This document shows, one piece after another, positions 39,890 to 64,000 of a DNA stretch of 64,000 nt. The position numbers were made by a program, and so were the translations under genes. This DNA is from Muricea muricata (taxonomy: Eukaryota > Cnidaria > Anthozoa > Malacalcyonacea > Plexauridae), in contig OY979717.1 of assembly GCA_963855995.1 (NCBI GenBank), forward strand, positions 34,482,997 through 34,546,996, in the 5' to 3' direction. The first letter of the stretch is position 1, and the number at the start of each line of letters is the position of its first letter. Below the pieces are notes generated by a model. It did not search any database. It was not told the DNA's origin and worked only from the letters and a program-made list of their open reading frames with translations.

Positions 39890-41255
39890 GTCAGAGCCTT
39901 TGAAGTTTTTGAAGCCGCGCATGTCGTTTCGCGCAGACCGGAAATTGACCGCTCCAATTAATAACTCGCAGCTAGTAAAAGTCGATCAATTTGTTAGAGA
40001 TTTGTATTACAGGATGGTTATTTGGCTGAATAAATCGGGGTTTTTTCGTGAACGGACGATTCGAATCTCAAACTACGACCGCTGGTCGTAAACTGAAGGT
40101 TAGTGAATACATTTCTGTCGATTAAAAGATATTAAAGAGGTGCTAAACGCGAAATTTAAGCGTATTAATACGTGTTGTTTACTTTGTATGATACTACTAG
40201 TTTATTTATTGCAAAAATTCCATGTCTTCGAAGACTTAGTCTGTCTTAATATTGTAGTAACAGGAACAAATGTGCGATCGTGTACGTCAGGTTCTATAAA
40301 TGCTTTTGTATTTTATACATGATTCGTGAAAAACTTATTTGCACTTCAAATGAACTGGAGTTCAATCATTATGTCCAACTGGTTTAAGCAAAGATATAAA
40401 GGAACTAAACATTTTTAAATTATCAAATTACAGATGTGTAACTTTTATATACTATTTGTCTTTTCTTTTCTAGGAGGAAAAATCGCGATTGGCAAACTTC
40501 AAAGAGTAAAATAGCACAATCCACTCTTTTAATCTAAATAATTAGGAATTGTAAAGTTTTGTAAATAGCTGACATCTCAATAAATTGGACTTGTTGATCT
40601 ACCTGTCCCTGTCTGATGGAAAACGGAAAGAACTCAGCTCTGGATGACTTTGTTAGCTGTTTGAACAGTTTATAGCAGAGCAAAATGTGCTGCTTCCACG
40701 TACCTTGCTGTTTTTTTTTAACTATTTGCAGCCATTTACCATTAAACACAGAGAGAAATATAGACAAAATATTTTGAAAAGCAACCTTGATAGCAGGGTA
40801 AATAGCAATGAAAGGTTTTGTAGTGTAGTGTAGACCTGTGCAGTACCAGACAATCTATAGTATAGTCATCAGACATGTGGCATCTCTTCCAAACAAGAGT
40901 CAGCCCAAAAATCCAAGTTCTTGTTATATTTTTCAAGTGTTTAAGTTATTGTCACCCTGGAAAAATATTGAGACCCTGGAAAAATGTTGCCCCTTGCCCA
41001 ACAAAGTTTTGCACCAACTGATCACCACTGTTTATGTATGCTGGGTGCATGGTCAGACTCCACACAATGATCAACATTAACTCCCATTGTATATATCCAT
41101 CCCAAAATTACAAAATATATTTTTTCATCAGTCATAAACCATACACCATTTTGTAATTGATCAAATGGTCTCATGTATTTATTTTACCAGGTAAATGCTT
41201 TCATACACTACATATATTATAGACTATTGCACTAGTCTATTAAGATATTGATTTA
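39890..41255. other. Interior of the 4.6-kb element, no gene seen
   Basis: AT-rich with only short ORFs of arbitrary composition. Nothing recognisable. Confidence 0.45.
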
Positions 41256-41259
41256 TTGG

Positions 41260-41650
41260 AAAATAATTTTAAATACACTACCCTTTTGATGTTACTGACA
41301 CAAAAATTGGGCTATTGCATTTAATATCCGCACACCCGGGTTGAGGACATCGGAATTTTTCGGGACAAATTTTAAAGATGATACAAAGGCTTATATGTAT
41401 TGTATGAGTTGAGGACTCCGGATGTCTTTAGGGGTATTAAATTTTGGTAGCAGAATTCTTTAGGGGTATATAAAAATTGGGTTTCTTCAGGGGAGTGGAA
41501 AATGCTAGGACCTCAACCTGGGGAATACAGATAATAAATGCAATGGCCCAGTAGTATGATCTAGCTATTACAGTAAAATAAATTATTCACTCATCATTCT
41601 CATTACAGTAACATCAAAAGATAGTGTATCTAAAATTATTTTCAAAACGT
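41260..41650. mobile_element. MITE within an inverted repeat
   Basis: Outer arms AAATACACTACCCTTTTGATG (41270) mirrored at 41615. Inner TIRs GGGCTATTGCATTTAATATC and CAACCTGGGG...AAATGCAATGGCCC (41310-41551). Two related phrases TTTAGGGGTAT repeat between. No ORF. Confidence 0.78.
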
Positions 41651-41694
41651 TTGACCATGTGTGAGAATTAGGCATCCTTTGACATGTAGACTTG

Positions 41695-42425
41695 TTACTC
41701 CGCCTGCCGTAGGCGAGGCGGAGTTTTAAATTCGCCCCGTTTCTGTTTTTTTTTTTTTTATTTTTTTTCGGTGTCAGAAGTCGGTGCAGCGCTCATGGGT
41801 GATACCGCTGGCACAAACCGCGTGAGCCGACCTAAACACGGCGTTTAAACTCAATTTCTAGCGAAATGTGTCAACAAAACACGCATTTAAACATGCATGC
41901 TAGAACATCTAAACCGCAAGAAGGTTTTACGTGCAAAGATTCTCATGCAAAATGCTTTAAAACGACAAATTCCAGCGATGTGTCGCGGTGAAGTTTTGAG
42001 AGCGTGTTTCCGTCATTTTCTGGCTTATTCCTACTTTTAAGGAAATTTAGAAATTTCTACACAAAAATCAAACGCAAATTCTACTGAAATATCTACATAC
42101 AAAACACTTTTTTTAACATGTAATAGTTAACAAAAAGGGACAGGAAGGTTCTTTATCAAAACATTGCTCCAGAAATGTTTTAAAACGGCAAATTCTGATA
42201 GACTCCATCATTCCATGATTAAGGAATGAGTCTAGGAAATGTGTTCCTAATTCTAAACACGTTGTGATTGCTTTCCTTGGTTTTCTATTTCTACCTATGT
42301 TGAGATGCTAATATTTCGTGCAAAATGATTTATTTGTTTGTAGGATCTCGTGTAATTATAAAAGGTAAGAGACATTTTACATTCCAATTCCAGAAATACA
42401 TAATATTATGTTAGTCTAAAGTTCC
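41695..42425. repeat. TTACTCCGCCTGCCGTAGGCG repeat copy and AT-rich filler
   Basis: Starts with ACTCCGCCTGCCGTAGGCGA followed by CGGAGTTTTAAATTCGCCCC and a T-run; a shorter relative is at 61748. A GGCAGGCGGAGTGAACGCC phrase at 43900 looks like an inverted end, so 41695-43930 may be one more nested unit. No ORF. Confidence 0.5.
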
Positions 42426-42426
42426 C

Positions 42427-43474
42427 AACAAATTATATCGTGGATACTTCAGACTTCAAACTTAATAGCTTAGTATTTTTTTAATTTTTGTTGTTTTTAT
42501 GAGCGATTTTAATACTTGTTTTGTTAGAACGTCAACAGTCATAGCTGAGTGCGGCATTTTAGTCTTTACCTATAGTATTTATAATAACTTTCTTTATAAA
42601 AAAATTGACATGTTTATTGTTGAATAGTTGACTCAGAGAAAGGATTTCAAATTGGATATCACAGAAAATACAGATCACAGAAATACTTTTAAGTCGATTA
42701 CTGCAAAGATTGTTGCTATAATTATTAATATAGCAAGAAAAAAACTCAAAAATGCAAATTAAAAAAAGGAACAAAATTTAACTTAAATTCTAACTTAAAT
42801 TTAGTAAAATTTCAACTGGCACTTTCTCAATTTGCCAAAACTTTATCAGACACCCTGCCTATATACCAATGTTTTAACTGACACCTGAAGCTTTCTGGAA
42901 GTAAATACTTTGTCAGCATGTCGAAAGTCTAACTGACAACTTGTGGGCATGTACAGGTCAAAGTCTAACCGACATCTTGTCAACAAGCCAAAAGCCTTAC
43001 CGACATCTTGTCAACAAGCCAAAAGCCTAACCGACATCTTGTCACCAAGCCAAAAGCCTAACCGACATCTTGTCAACAAGCGAAAAGCATTACCGACATC
43101 TTGTCAACAAGCCAAAAGCCTAACCAACATCTTGTCAACAAGCCAAAAGCCTAACTGACATCTTGTCAACAAGCCAAAAACCTAACCGACATGTTGTCAA
43201 CATGCCAAAAGTCTAACTAGGAGCATATCAACATGTCAAAAGTCCATTTCAAAGCTTGTCCACATATCAAAAGACTAACTCAGATCTTATCAACATGTGA
43301 AAAGTCTGGTCGAAAACTTGTCAACTAGTCAAAATCCTTACCAACATTTAATAAACATGCCAAATATTTACCTGACACCTTATCAACACATCAAATATCT
43401 AATTCAAAGCTTGTCAATATATCAAAAGGCTAGCCAACATTTTCGCAACAAATTATATCGTGGAGACTTCAGGC
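42427..43474. repeat. Direct repeats flanking the minisatellite
   Basis: CAACAAATTATATCGTGGA followed by T or G and ACTTCAG occurs at about 42427 and 43446. Two 27-bp copies with one mismatch bracket about 1 kb that contains the 31-bp array. Confidence 0.85.
42840..43445. repeat. 31-bp minisatellite, roughly 16-19 units
   Basis: Unit of the form CTAACCGACATCTTGTCAAC + AAGCCAAAAGC. Seven central units (about 42965-43190) are nearly identical; units on both sides become progressively divergent. A 71-residue ORF that reads through is only the repeat in a frame. Confidence 0.93.
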
Positions 43475-44857
43475 AGTGTGCTACAGAATAGATTTAATAA
43501 ATTGATGGATTTAATTGATTGATGTATTGTATACACTTTTAGTAAAATTTTCTTTACTTGCAAAATAAAACAGCTATATGTTGGTGGTATTATGGCAAAA
43601 GAATCTTGTTTAACATATGTACTATGAAAGTCTTTAATTTAAATTAAATTCTAAAAACTGCAATCCTACTAGGACTCTGGACAGAGTGCCTGGCAGGTCA
43701 CTCAGACATTGATTTTTGGTTATCTTAGTGATTACGTAAGATGTGCTAGCAATGTCTTAAGATGCCTTGGAAGGTACCCTAATAATAATTGATTTAAAAA
43801 GGAATTAGTTGGGCAGAACAGAAATAAGTGAATATACCCCACCCCCAATGAACGCTCTAGTTACAGCCCTGCCTGGTTTTGTGCCCATTTTCGTTTGGCA
43901 GGCGGAGTGAACGCCTTAGCAGGCGTCTTGTTAGTTGATCACAAGTTCAAATTCTGCTGGTCAGATCATGAGATGTCTGCATCAGATACTTCCGGGGCGT
44001 TCTTTATGATTATTAAATTCATAATCGTGATATTTTAATTACATAAAATAAATGACATTATTTTCCTGAAAAGATTTGAAATAAACTTCGAAAATCGAAA
44101 TAAACAACATAGTATACGTGTCGCCTGTTAACATTTCATAGAGATACTTCACACAAAATATCAAATTTCTCCCTAAACTCATTCGTTGCTTTCCATGCTT
44201 GCCACAATAATAATTTAGGCTTACTTTGAACTTTGACTCCGCAGATAGTTGTAGTATTTTGATATTCCAATCTTTTATTTCCGAAAAATAGTTGATTTTG
44301 TGATAAAAAAAGTAGATTTCGTAATATAAATCCCTATTACACTGACTGGCTTTTACTGGCTGCGCAGCTTGAGAGATCCCGCGCGTGCGCACTGAAAATT
44401 GGTTACGCGTTGTATACGCGAGTGGCCCTTCTATGTATTCTTATTCTATGACCACATGAAACAAAGTAACAAAAAAGCTATAAATATTTGACCTTTTCAA
44501 TTTCTAAATCATGTTTTAATTTTTCTAAACGGATTATGGAGGTAACGATCTATGTTTTTGATTAATAGCACAAATTGTCAGTGTTTAAAAGCATAAAATA
44601 TTTATTCTGTAACTTGTAAACTCATTAAACTTTAATCGCATTTACATAAATAAATGCATAACAAGTTTGAATATTAATTGTGCATGCTCCTTGAAAGTTT
44701 ATTTTTTCATCAATTTGCCTCACAGCTTCAGCTCATTTTTTTCGTTTTGTTTATTAAGTAAACGTGTTTCTTGGTCATTTAATTCATGTTAAGACTTAAG
44801 AGAATAGAAGTAAAATAATACATAGCTAAACATGCTAAGTTTCTAGCTTTACGTAGG

Positions 44858-47800
44858 ATGATGATGATAATGATCGAGATTCCTGGTTTGGATTTAAAAG
44901 AGTACGAACTATCTCTACAACTACAAATACAAGTACCAGTACAAGCACTGTTTCCAACACAACTGCTACAAGGGTGCGAAATGACAAGGATCCCCATTTG
45001 TGTTTGGAATATGGCAAAGAAATATCACGTGGAAGGGAATTCTACAAAAAAAGGCACTGGGAAAAGTCACACAGAGGTGATCTAACTTTCAGGTATAAGA
45101 CAATGATTGTGCCTATAAATCATGAAAAAGCACGTGCTTTGCTTAAAAAGAAAACCCAAAAACAAACATCATCCAAGTCACTCACGACAGCATCTACCCC
45201 ACAAGCTGTTCACAATTTTCCCTCTGGCATAAACAAAGAATTTGTCACTATTGATAATCACAATGTCAATGATGAAAATTCTGATGAAAACACAATTGAC
45301 AGTAATGACGTTATTGAAAATAACCCTCAACACTCTATGGATGTACAACTGGAAAATAGCAACTTACAAAACAGTGATAAAGCATTCACTAGCATGCAAA
45401 GTGGAACAACTGGTTCCCAAGTGTCAGAATCTTCAAATGATAATGTGTGTAAAGCTAGGAATATACAGTCGACATTATCATCCTTTATGACTGCCGAAAA
45501 CAGAACAGTAACACCCACAATGGAGGAAATACAATGTGGTATTAATCAGATTTCAGTGAAGTTTTTCAAGAAATGGAAGGCATGGTGTAGAAGCAAACAT
45601 ACAAGATATGCTAAAAAATGACACTACCTCATGCACTTAAAGCTGCAAATAATCTGAAGGAAGTGTTCCATCCTGACATAAAGGTTGTAACAATTGGTGA
45701 TCGGTGTTCCATTACATGTGTTCCATGCTGTGAATATGCAATGTCTAATATAAGCACAACGTAAGAGCTCAAAATTGGGATTTCTTAATAGCACATTTCA
45801 TTGTTGCAAATAAATAATATAGTGTAAACTTAGTAGTGTTTTATTTAAAGTTGTTTTTCCTTTATTTCCAGTAATTCCACTAACTCTTGGTGTGGTGGTA
45901 TGACATACGATGATGAAAAAATACAAAAGTTGATGACTGGATCAAATCAAGATTGGTACAATGTTAAACGGTCACTGATTGAACACATCAGTTGTCACCC
46001 ATCAATTTCATTTAAAGGCAAAACAGTATGCTGTAAAGGAGAAGAAAAGGCAAGCAAGAATCTGTGCAGTTAACAGCAACCTTGTTGCAGCTGCAATTGC
46101 TGTTTGCAAAATGAAGGCTGCAGCCTCTTCATATGAGACTATGGTTTGTTTGCTGTCGTTCTGCAGTGCTGAAATTGGAGACATTGGCCATGGAAGGTAG
46201 AAAAAAAAGCAAAAAAGGCATTTTAAACATACTAGGTCCTTTAATTCATGTATCCATTAAACAAAAAGCAATTCGTCTTGCAAAAGCTTGTCATGGCATA
46301 ATAATCCTGAAATTCAATATGGTGGTGCCTTTGATAAATCAATAAAATGATCTCTAATGATTTTTTATAGAATGCAGTTTCCAGAAATAATTCATGCAGC
46401 TTATGCATATGTTATTGAAGAAACAGCCAAATTTTTGCACGAACCCCTAATTTCTACTGGACTAGCACGACACTTTGTACTCGCAATTGACAAATCAACT
46501 CCTCACAGGGAAACCAATCAGGCCATTGTTCTGTTAGTTCCCTCCAGTGGAAAACGTGTAGCTGTACCTATTGATGCCCATGTTGTCTATACTATCAATC
46601 CTAATTCGGGTGACATACAAGGAGGAAGTCATGATGAACTGGCAAAGCAAGTCATGTCGGTTATGTCTGAAAAGCTGAAAATTAATCAGAAGCACTTGCA
46701 TTTTCTTACAGGTTTAATCTGTCATTGTTTCAAATCTTTTATTTTTGTGTCATTCAAGCTGTACATTTCCTAAAAAGATACCCATTAAAAATTAGTCAGG
46801 AAAAAAAATAATCAAGTTTTTACTTGTATCTACTTTTATATAGCTCTTCATGCGGAAGGACAATACCACACCCACAAATTTCAAGAAAGTCTTTACAGCA
46901 ATATTGGAGAGACTGATATGGCTATTGATCCCTTTTTTGTTATCCAGGGATGTTTCACCCTGGCTAGACTTGGTTATGGTATATCTTCGCGAAGGAGCAG
47001 CATCTTCCCAGTTTCTAAAGAGACTGATCAAAATTGATCTTTGCGGCACGTTGGATCGATGTCTTGAGACCCGCAGTAACCTTGATGGTGCAATGCCAAG
47101 CTGTAAATGTACTGTCGCTCCATGGAAAATAATTGGATGGTTCCCTCGAGTAGTAGAGAATCTAAACGGTATCGAAGAAAGTCTTGCAAGTGTTTTTGAA
47201 GGAGATGCACCAAATAAGGATTTGCTTCCGAAATTAGTCAAGAATTAGTCAAGCATTATCGCACGACCCGTCCTAAAAGGCTGGTTGGTTGTTGGGCAAG
47301 AAAAAGTTGATGTGCAGTAAGGGAGAGCAACACAAAGCACCGTATACAATTGGAGTGCAAGGACTCCATCGGAATGCATTGAAGACCTGCTAGTACTGTG
47401 CAGAAAGCTGAAGGAAGGTTTGCAGCACCGGTTCAACCGCACTGTTCCAGTTGAATTAACCACACTCTTTAATGCGTTCAATTTAGAAGAAATAGTTGCC
47501 GCAGTTTCGTCCTTCCGATTTGAGCATGGCAAAGTATCTGTTAGTCTTGAAGATCGGATTGCATGGGAAAGATATGGAATGCAAGAATTCTCTCAATTCT
47601 TTAAACACGTTTGCAATTGTTCTTTGCCGCAAGTGCTAGAGTATGTGAATTGCAGTATGTCATCTAATCTTCTTGTCCACAACAGCCAACTTGTTGCCAA
47701 TTGTTTGAAAAACACTGTCAAGAAAATGGTTTGGGACAACCTAGGAAACGCCGCTCAGAAAATGTTTGTGACTGAAAAAGGCAAGTTCGTTGTTGAATTT

Positions 47801-48310
47801 GACCGGAGCCAACTTGTTCATATGTCTGTTTTCGAGACGCACTCCTTAAACAAATACTTTCAGTTAAACTTTTCATCTGGGATATCAGTTATTGCCCATC
47901 TTAATGAAGAGTTCATTATATCTACATTTTACACGAATGTAGAAATCTATCAGTCTGCATTGTTTTTGATGTTGCGTTAGCATCCAGTGGCTGCGAAGCC
48001 ATCGTAAAAGGTTTTTATAGCGTTGTAAAGGCACAAGCACAATCCGACGGGCAGTCAAATAAGGTCTTAACTGAGCTGTTGTGGATTGAGTTTTTCCAAA
48101 TCCGCTGAGATATCCGTCAACTATCCTCAAAATTAGTGAACTGTTCACAAAAGGCTGCGAGAGACTTGGTGTTCGCAAGCACCGACCGTCAATTTTCTTT
48201 GATGCACGTCAGAGGGCAGCTGGAAAGTACAACGTGAGCAAAGTTGTGGACAGACATACTGAGAAGCCAAGATGCCCGTTTCTCATTAAAGATGACCTCG
48301 AGGAATAGCA
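44858..48310 (+). pseudogene. Transposase-like gene, degraded, superfamily uncertain
   Basis: Pieces in order. 44960-45621: a Cys/His-rich start (EYGKEISRGREFYKKRHWEK...H, a zinc-finger-like motif with one Cys position changed to Tyr), basic then Asn/Ser/Thr-rich linker. 45620-46200: MTLPHALKAANNLKEVFHPD, then TVCCKGEE/AKQYAVKEKKRQARICAV. 46357-46710: HFVLAIDKSTPHRETNQAIV, AVPIDAHVVYTINPNSGDIQ. 46860-47980: AIDPFFVIQGCFTLARLGYG, then a long part ending NVEIYQSALF. 47980-48310: SSGCEAIVKGFYSVVKAQAQ, then RPSIFFDARQRAAGKYNVSK and VVDRHTEKPRCPF. At least six frame changes and stops; some gaps may be introns (acceptor-like TTTCCAG at about 45865). The final block resembles C-terminal signatures of DNA transposon proteins in invertebrates. 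No precise family is claimed. Confidence 0.55.
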
Positions 48311-48552
48311 AATTAATAAAGGCACTCTGCGTTCATACGTTACTGACTGTACTTCTTTAAATGGTTGTACTTTACATTCCATCATTTAAAGTTGTAAGGA
48401 CGGTACGGTTGTTTGAAATTTCATTACAGTTGTTTGTTCAACTAGCATCAAGTTTTTCAAATATTGGATCACTTGTACGTTGCATTGTTGTTACTATTTA
48501 ATAAATTTTATGCACTAAAGTCTAAATTAACAGGAATTTTTGCTGTGTGTGA

Positions 48553-48575
48553 GTGTGTGGGGGGGGGGGGGGAGT
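48553..48575. repeat. Poly-G run
   Basis: About 15 consecutive G after GTGTGAGTGTGTG. A matching C-run (about 14) lies at 49686. Potential sequencing or assembly weak spots. Confidence 0.9.
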
Positions 48576-48650
48576 AAGGGCGCAAAAATTTTCGTTAACG
48601 ATCAATCGCGTAGTTTAGGTGCGCCTAAACTCTGCAGCCTGGGGCGCTAT

Positions 48651-48755
48651 GTTCCTAGCCAGTGCCGTGAACAGAGGTGTTTCCCCCTGGTATTAATGAC
48701 CGATCTTTAATATTTCCGGGGGTGACTTCCTCTGTTTCGGGCACTGGCTGGGAAC
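48651..48755. mobile_element. 105-bp MITE in the right TIR of the 9.4-kb element
   Basis: TIRs GTTCCTAGCCAGTGCCGTGAA and the inverse TTCGGGCACTGGCTGGGAAC, flanked by AT. The left TIR of the host element lacks it, which gives the empty site. Confidence 0.85.
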
Positions 48756-49117
48756 ATGGTGCCCATTACGAATCATCACGAAAGCACCTTACGCTTTTTT
48801 GACTGAGCCTGTCTCTCTTTGTAGTCGCTACTCTTTGTCAATATTGTATTGTATATCAATTATCAATATTGTATCAATCTGTGTTCCAAGGGCAAAAAAT
48901 AAAATAATGCGCCACGTTATACTAGTTAGGATGATATATGGGGATAATTAGGGTAAACACAGGAAGACAGTGGGCGGCTGGGGAAGAAAAGAGCACATGG
49001 TCATCAACGATTCATCGAAAAAGAATTTTGTTACAAGAATCTGCTTCGTGCTTGTGTGGTCGAAGATCTTTTTCCCTTTTGGCCCTTTCGGCCTTTCCAT
49101 CTTATTTGCGAGGAACT

Positions 49118-62724
<13,607 letters not shown>

Positions 62725-63219
62725 GAATTTGAATGAAAAACCAAGAATGGGTCATGAATTAGTATAGTGAATGTCTAGAACTTTTAGAATGGCGAATGTC
62801 TAGGATGCATTGTTTATTGTAGACAGTGAAATCAAGGCCTCTCCGAGGCGCAATCAATGGCACGGAAACTTGTGTGCATGTGCTATCGTTATGTTGGAGA
62901 AACAGTTCGTGCCTTGAGTCACGCGCTATAGTCAGGGGGTCAGCTGTCACTGTTACCCCAACAGAGTGGGAGGGCACTAGAGCAGCAAGTTGCCCACAAA
63001 AGCTTGTTCGTTGTTGGCATAAACATTGAAATCGATAATTTGTTATTAGAGCGCGGTAAGACTTAACTCAGCAGGGTGCAGTGTTTTATAGGGCCCTGGT
63101 GTTATTTAGCCATCCAGCTCGAACATGAATCTGATATTACTGTAAGAAACGTTACACCGTACCTATTGCAATGTTTCACAATTCATTTTAGTATTTAGTA
63201 TCGTTATTGTCATGAAACA

Positions 63220-63225
63220 AATAAA
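63220..63225 (+). terminator. CDV3 polyadenylation signal
   Basis: AATAAA about 500 bp after the CDV3 stop, in ACAAATAAAATCAATACAGA, the clearest such hexamer in the 3' flank. Confidence 0.6.
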
Positions 63226-63269
63226 ATCAATACAGAATGTGTGAGCCATCATAGCTGCAAGTATACCGC

Positions 63270-63795
63270 TATATGCACGGTGTATCAAAAAAAGGTTATC
63301 GTACTTCAGAGTGGCCTAGGGCGCTACGATTTCGTACACTTTCGCAGAAATTTCAAATAAAAAACTTATCGAAAAATCCCAAAAATCTATAGATAAGTCC
63401 AAGTAATTTCTGACAAAATCCAAAAACTCTTTAAAAATTCCTTAAAAATTAAAAATTTGTCAAAAAATCCCCAAAAATCTCTCCTACAATCTTGGGATTT
63501 TTAAATCACAAAACTCTCGTACACTATTTTTCGAGTGATTTATGATTGATGAATTTAATATAAGAAAAACATTCTTTCACAGCTCGAAAGGCAAGTCATT
63601 TAGCTTTTGAGTGTCACTGTTTTGGTAAAATTTGAAGAAAAATTGAGCATATACGAATCAAATTTCCCAAAAATGGTGTCAATCGTTAAACGTGCCCGAC
63701 TTCATTCTGACTGAAAGAATGATTTCTGTAGATTAAATAATGAACGCGTCAAAGCACTCCAAAGTTCGATTGCCTTTTTTATGCACCCTGTATTG
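63270..63795. mobile_element. MITE with GCACGGTGTATCAAAAA ends
   Basis: Left end ATGCACGGTGTATCAAAAAA then GGTTATCGTACTTCAGAG; right end inverted as CTCCAAAGTTCGATTGCC...TTTTTTATGCACCCTGTAT. TA borders both ends. A GGTACACCCTGTATATCGG phrase at 16081 may be another terminus of this type. Interior A-rich, no ORF. Confidence 0.7.
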
Positions 63796-64000
63796 TAAAG
63801 GCACTTGTAACGGAGGAGCAAAGCCCAAAACTTGCTGAGAACTGAGATGCAGGTGGCCACCACCGCCGGTTAAATTTCTTGCTTGATTTGATTCAGACCA
63901 GAGACTGCACATACTTACACCTTCCCCAATCGCTCTCCGTTGCGTTAGTACATTATTTCACTGTAACTGTTGTGATTAAACTCTAGTGCTTTACCGCGAA
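63796..64000. other. Window end, nothing recognised
   Basis: No ORF, repeat pair or RNA feature seen. Confidence 0.5.

Larger units (their letters stand above)
39857..44450. mobile_element. 4.6-kb non-autonomous TIR element
   Basis: TIRs of about 35 bp starting CATAGAATAAGAATACA...GAAGGGCCACTCGCGT, flanked by ACCACAT on both sides (39850-39856 and 44451-44457). No transposase ORF inside. It contains fold-backs at 41260-41650, a T-run region, and a 31-bp minisatellite at 42840-43445. A 7-8-bp TSD hints at hAT-type mobilisation. Confidence 0.82.
39442..48837 (+). mobile_element. Probable 9.4-kb DNA transposon with decayed transposase
   Basis: Ends CAAAGAGTAGGGGCTATAAA and the inverse of CTCTTTGTAGTCGCTACTCTTTG region. 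Arms of about 130 bp share CAGTCAAAAAAGCGTAAGGT, GCTTTCGTGAT and GGCTGCAGAGT. Flanks TCAACAT and TCAATAT look like a diverged 7-8-bp target duplication. A transposase-like pseudogene lies near the right end (44858-48310). The element is itself interrupted by a 4.6-kb element and, in its right TIR, by a 105-bp MITE. Superfamily not settled. Confidence 0.6.

Noticed and set aside
42943-43491. Repeat-containing ORFs suggesting a CRISPR-like array or repetitive protein
   Set aside because: Units are contiguous 31-bp minisatellite repeats without unique spacers, in eukaryotic intergenic DNA.
48938-49117. Upstream ATG in frame with CDV3 exon 1
   Set aside because: The extra 60 residues have no similarity to CDV3; the family N-terminus starts at 49118.

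Overview
This window is intron-rich, AT-rich animal DNA, probably from an invertebrate and perhaps a cnidarian or another early-branching metazoan. That guess rests on style: GT-AG spliced genes, hammerhead-bearing Penelope-like retroelements (PLEs), THAP/P-type transposons and XPG-nuclease/CXC transposons together. No rRNA, tRNA, operon or bacterial feature was seen.

Two host genes can be rebuilt exon by exon on the + strand. (1) A secreted or membrane-anchored cholinesterase/carboxylesterase-family hydrolase, 7 exons between 26449 and 35778, 574 residues, complete Ser-Glu-His triad. Shredded remnants of a second, duplicated copy lie at 6256-7206. (2) A CDV3 homologue, 6 exons between 49118 and 62724, 245 residues.

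Almost everything else is transposable-element sediment. 1-5470: a PLE interrupted by a Tx1/L1-like LINE, present as two inverted, differently deleted arms. 7522-15187: a TTAA-flanked MITE split by a 7.3-kb DNA transposon (7565-14873) with ~0.7-kb terminal inverted repeats (TIRs), a 4-bp target-site duplication (TSD) and a decayed XPG-nuclease/CXC protein. 15200-19440: SGNH-domain remnant, fold-back MITEs and a degenerate 20-bp array. 19499-26180: several decayed PLEs carrying nested MITEs. 36268-39435: MITEs, a Tigger-like element and a large palindromic element. 39442-48837: a probable 9.4-kb DNA transposon with a decayed transposase and a 4.6-kb non-autonomous element inside it. 53066-59444 (CDV3 intron 3): a four-level nest consisting of a MITE, a THAP/P element, a 912-bp TIR element and a Harbinger-like MITE.

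No mobile-element ORF in the window is intact; all carry stops, frameshifts or deletions. The host genes persist because the insertions sit in introns. The most distinctive signals are the XPG/CXC transposon with exact TSD and a paralogous empty site, the hammerhead-like cores in PLE ends (one deleted from only one arm of a fold-back), the inverted PLE::LINE compound, and a (CTCTTG)n array just inside an esterase intron. Family names come from motif recognition by eye; no database search was possible.
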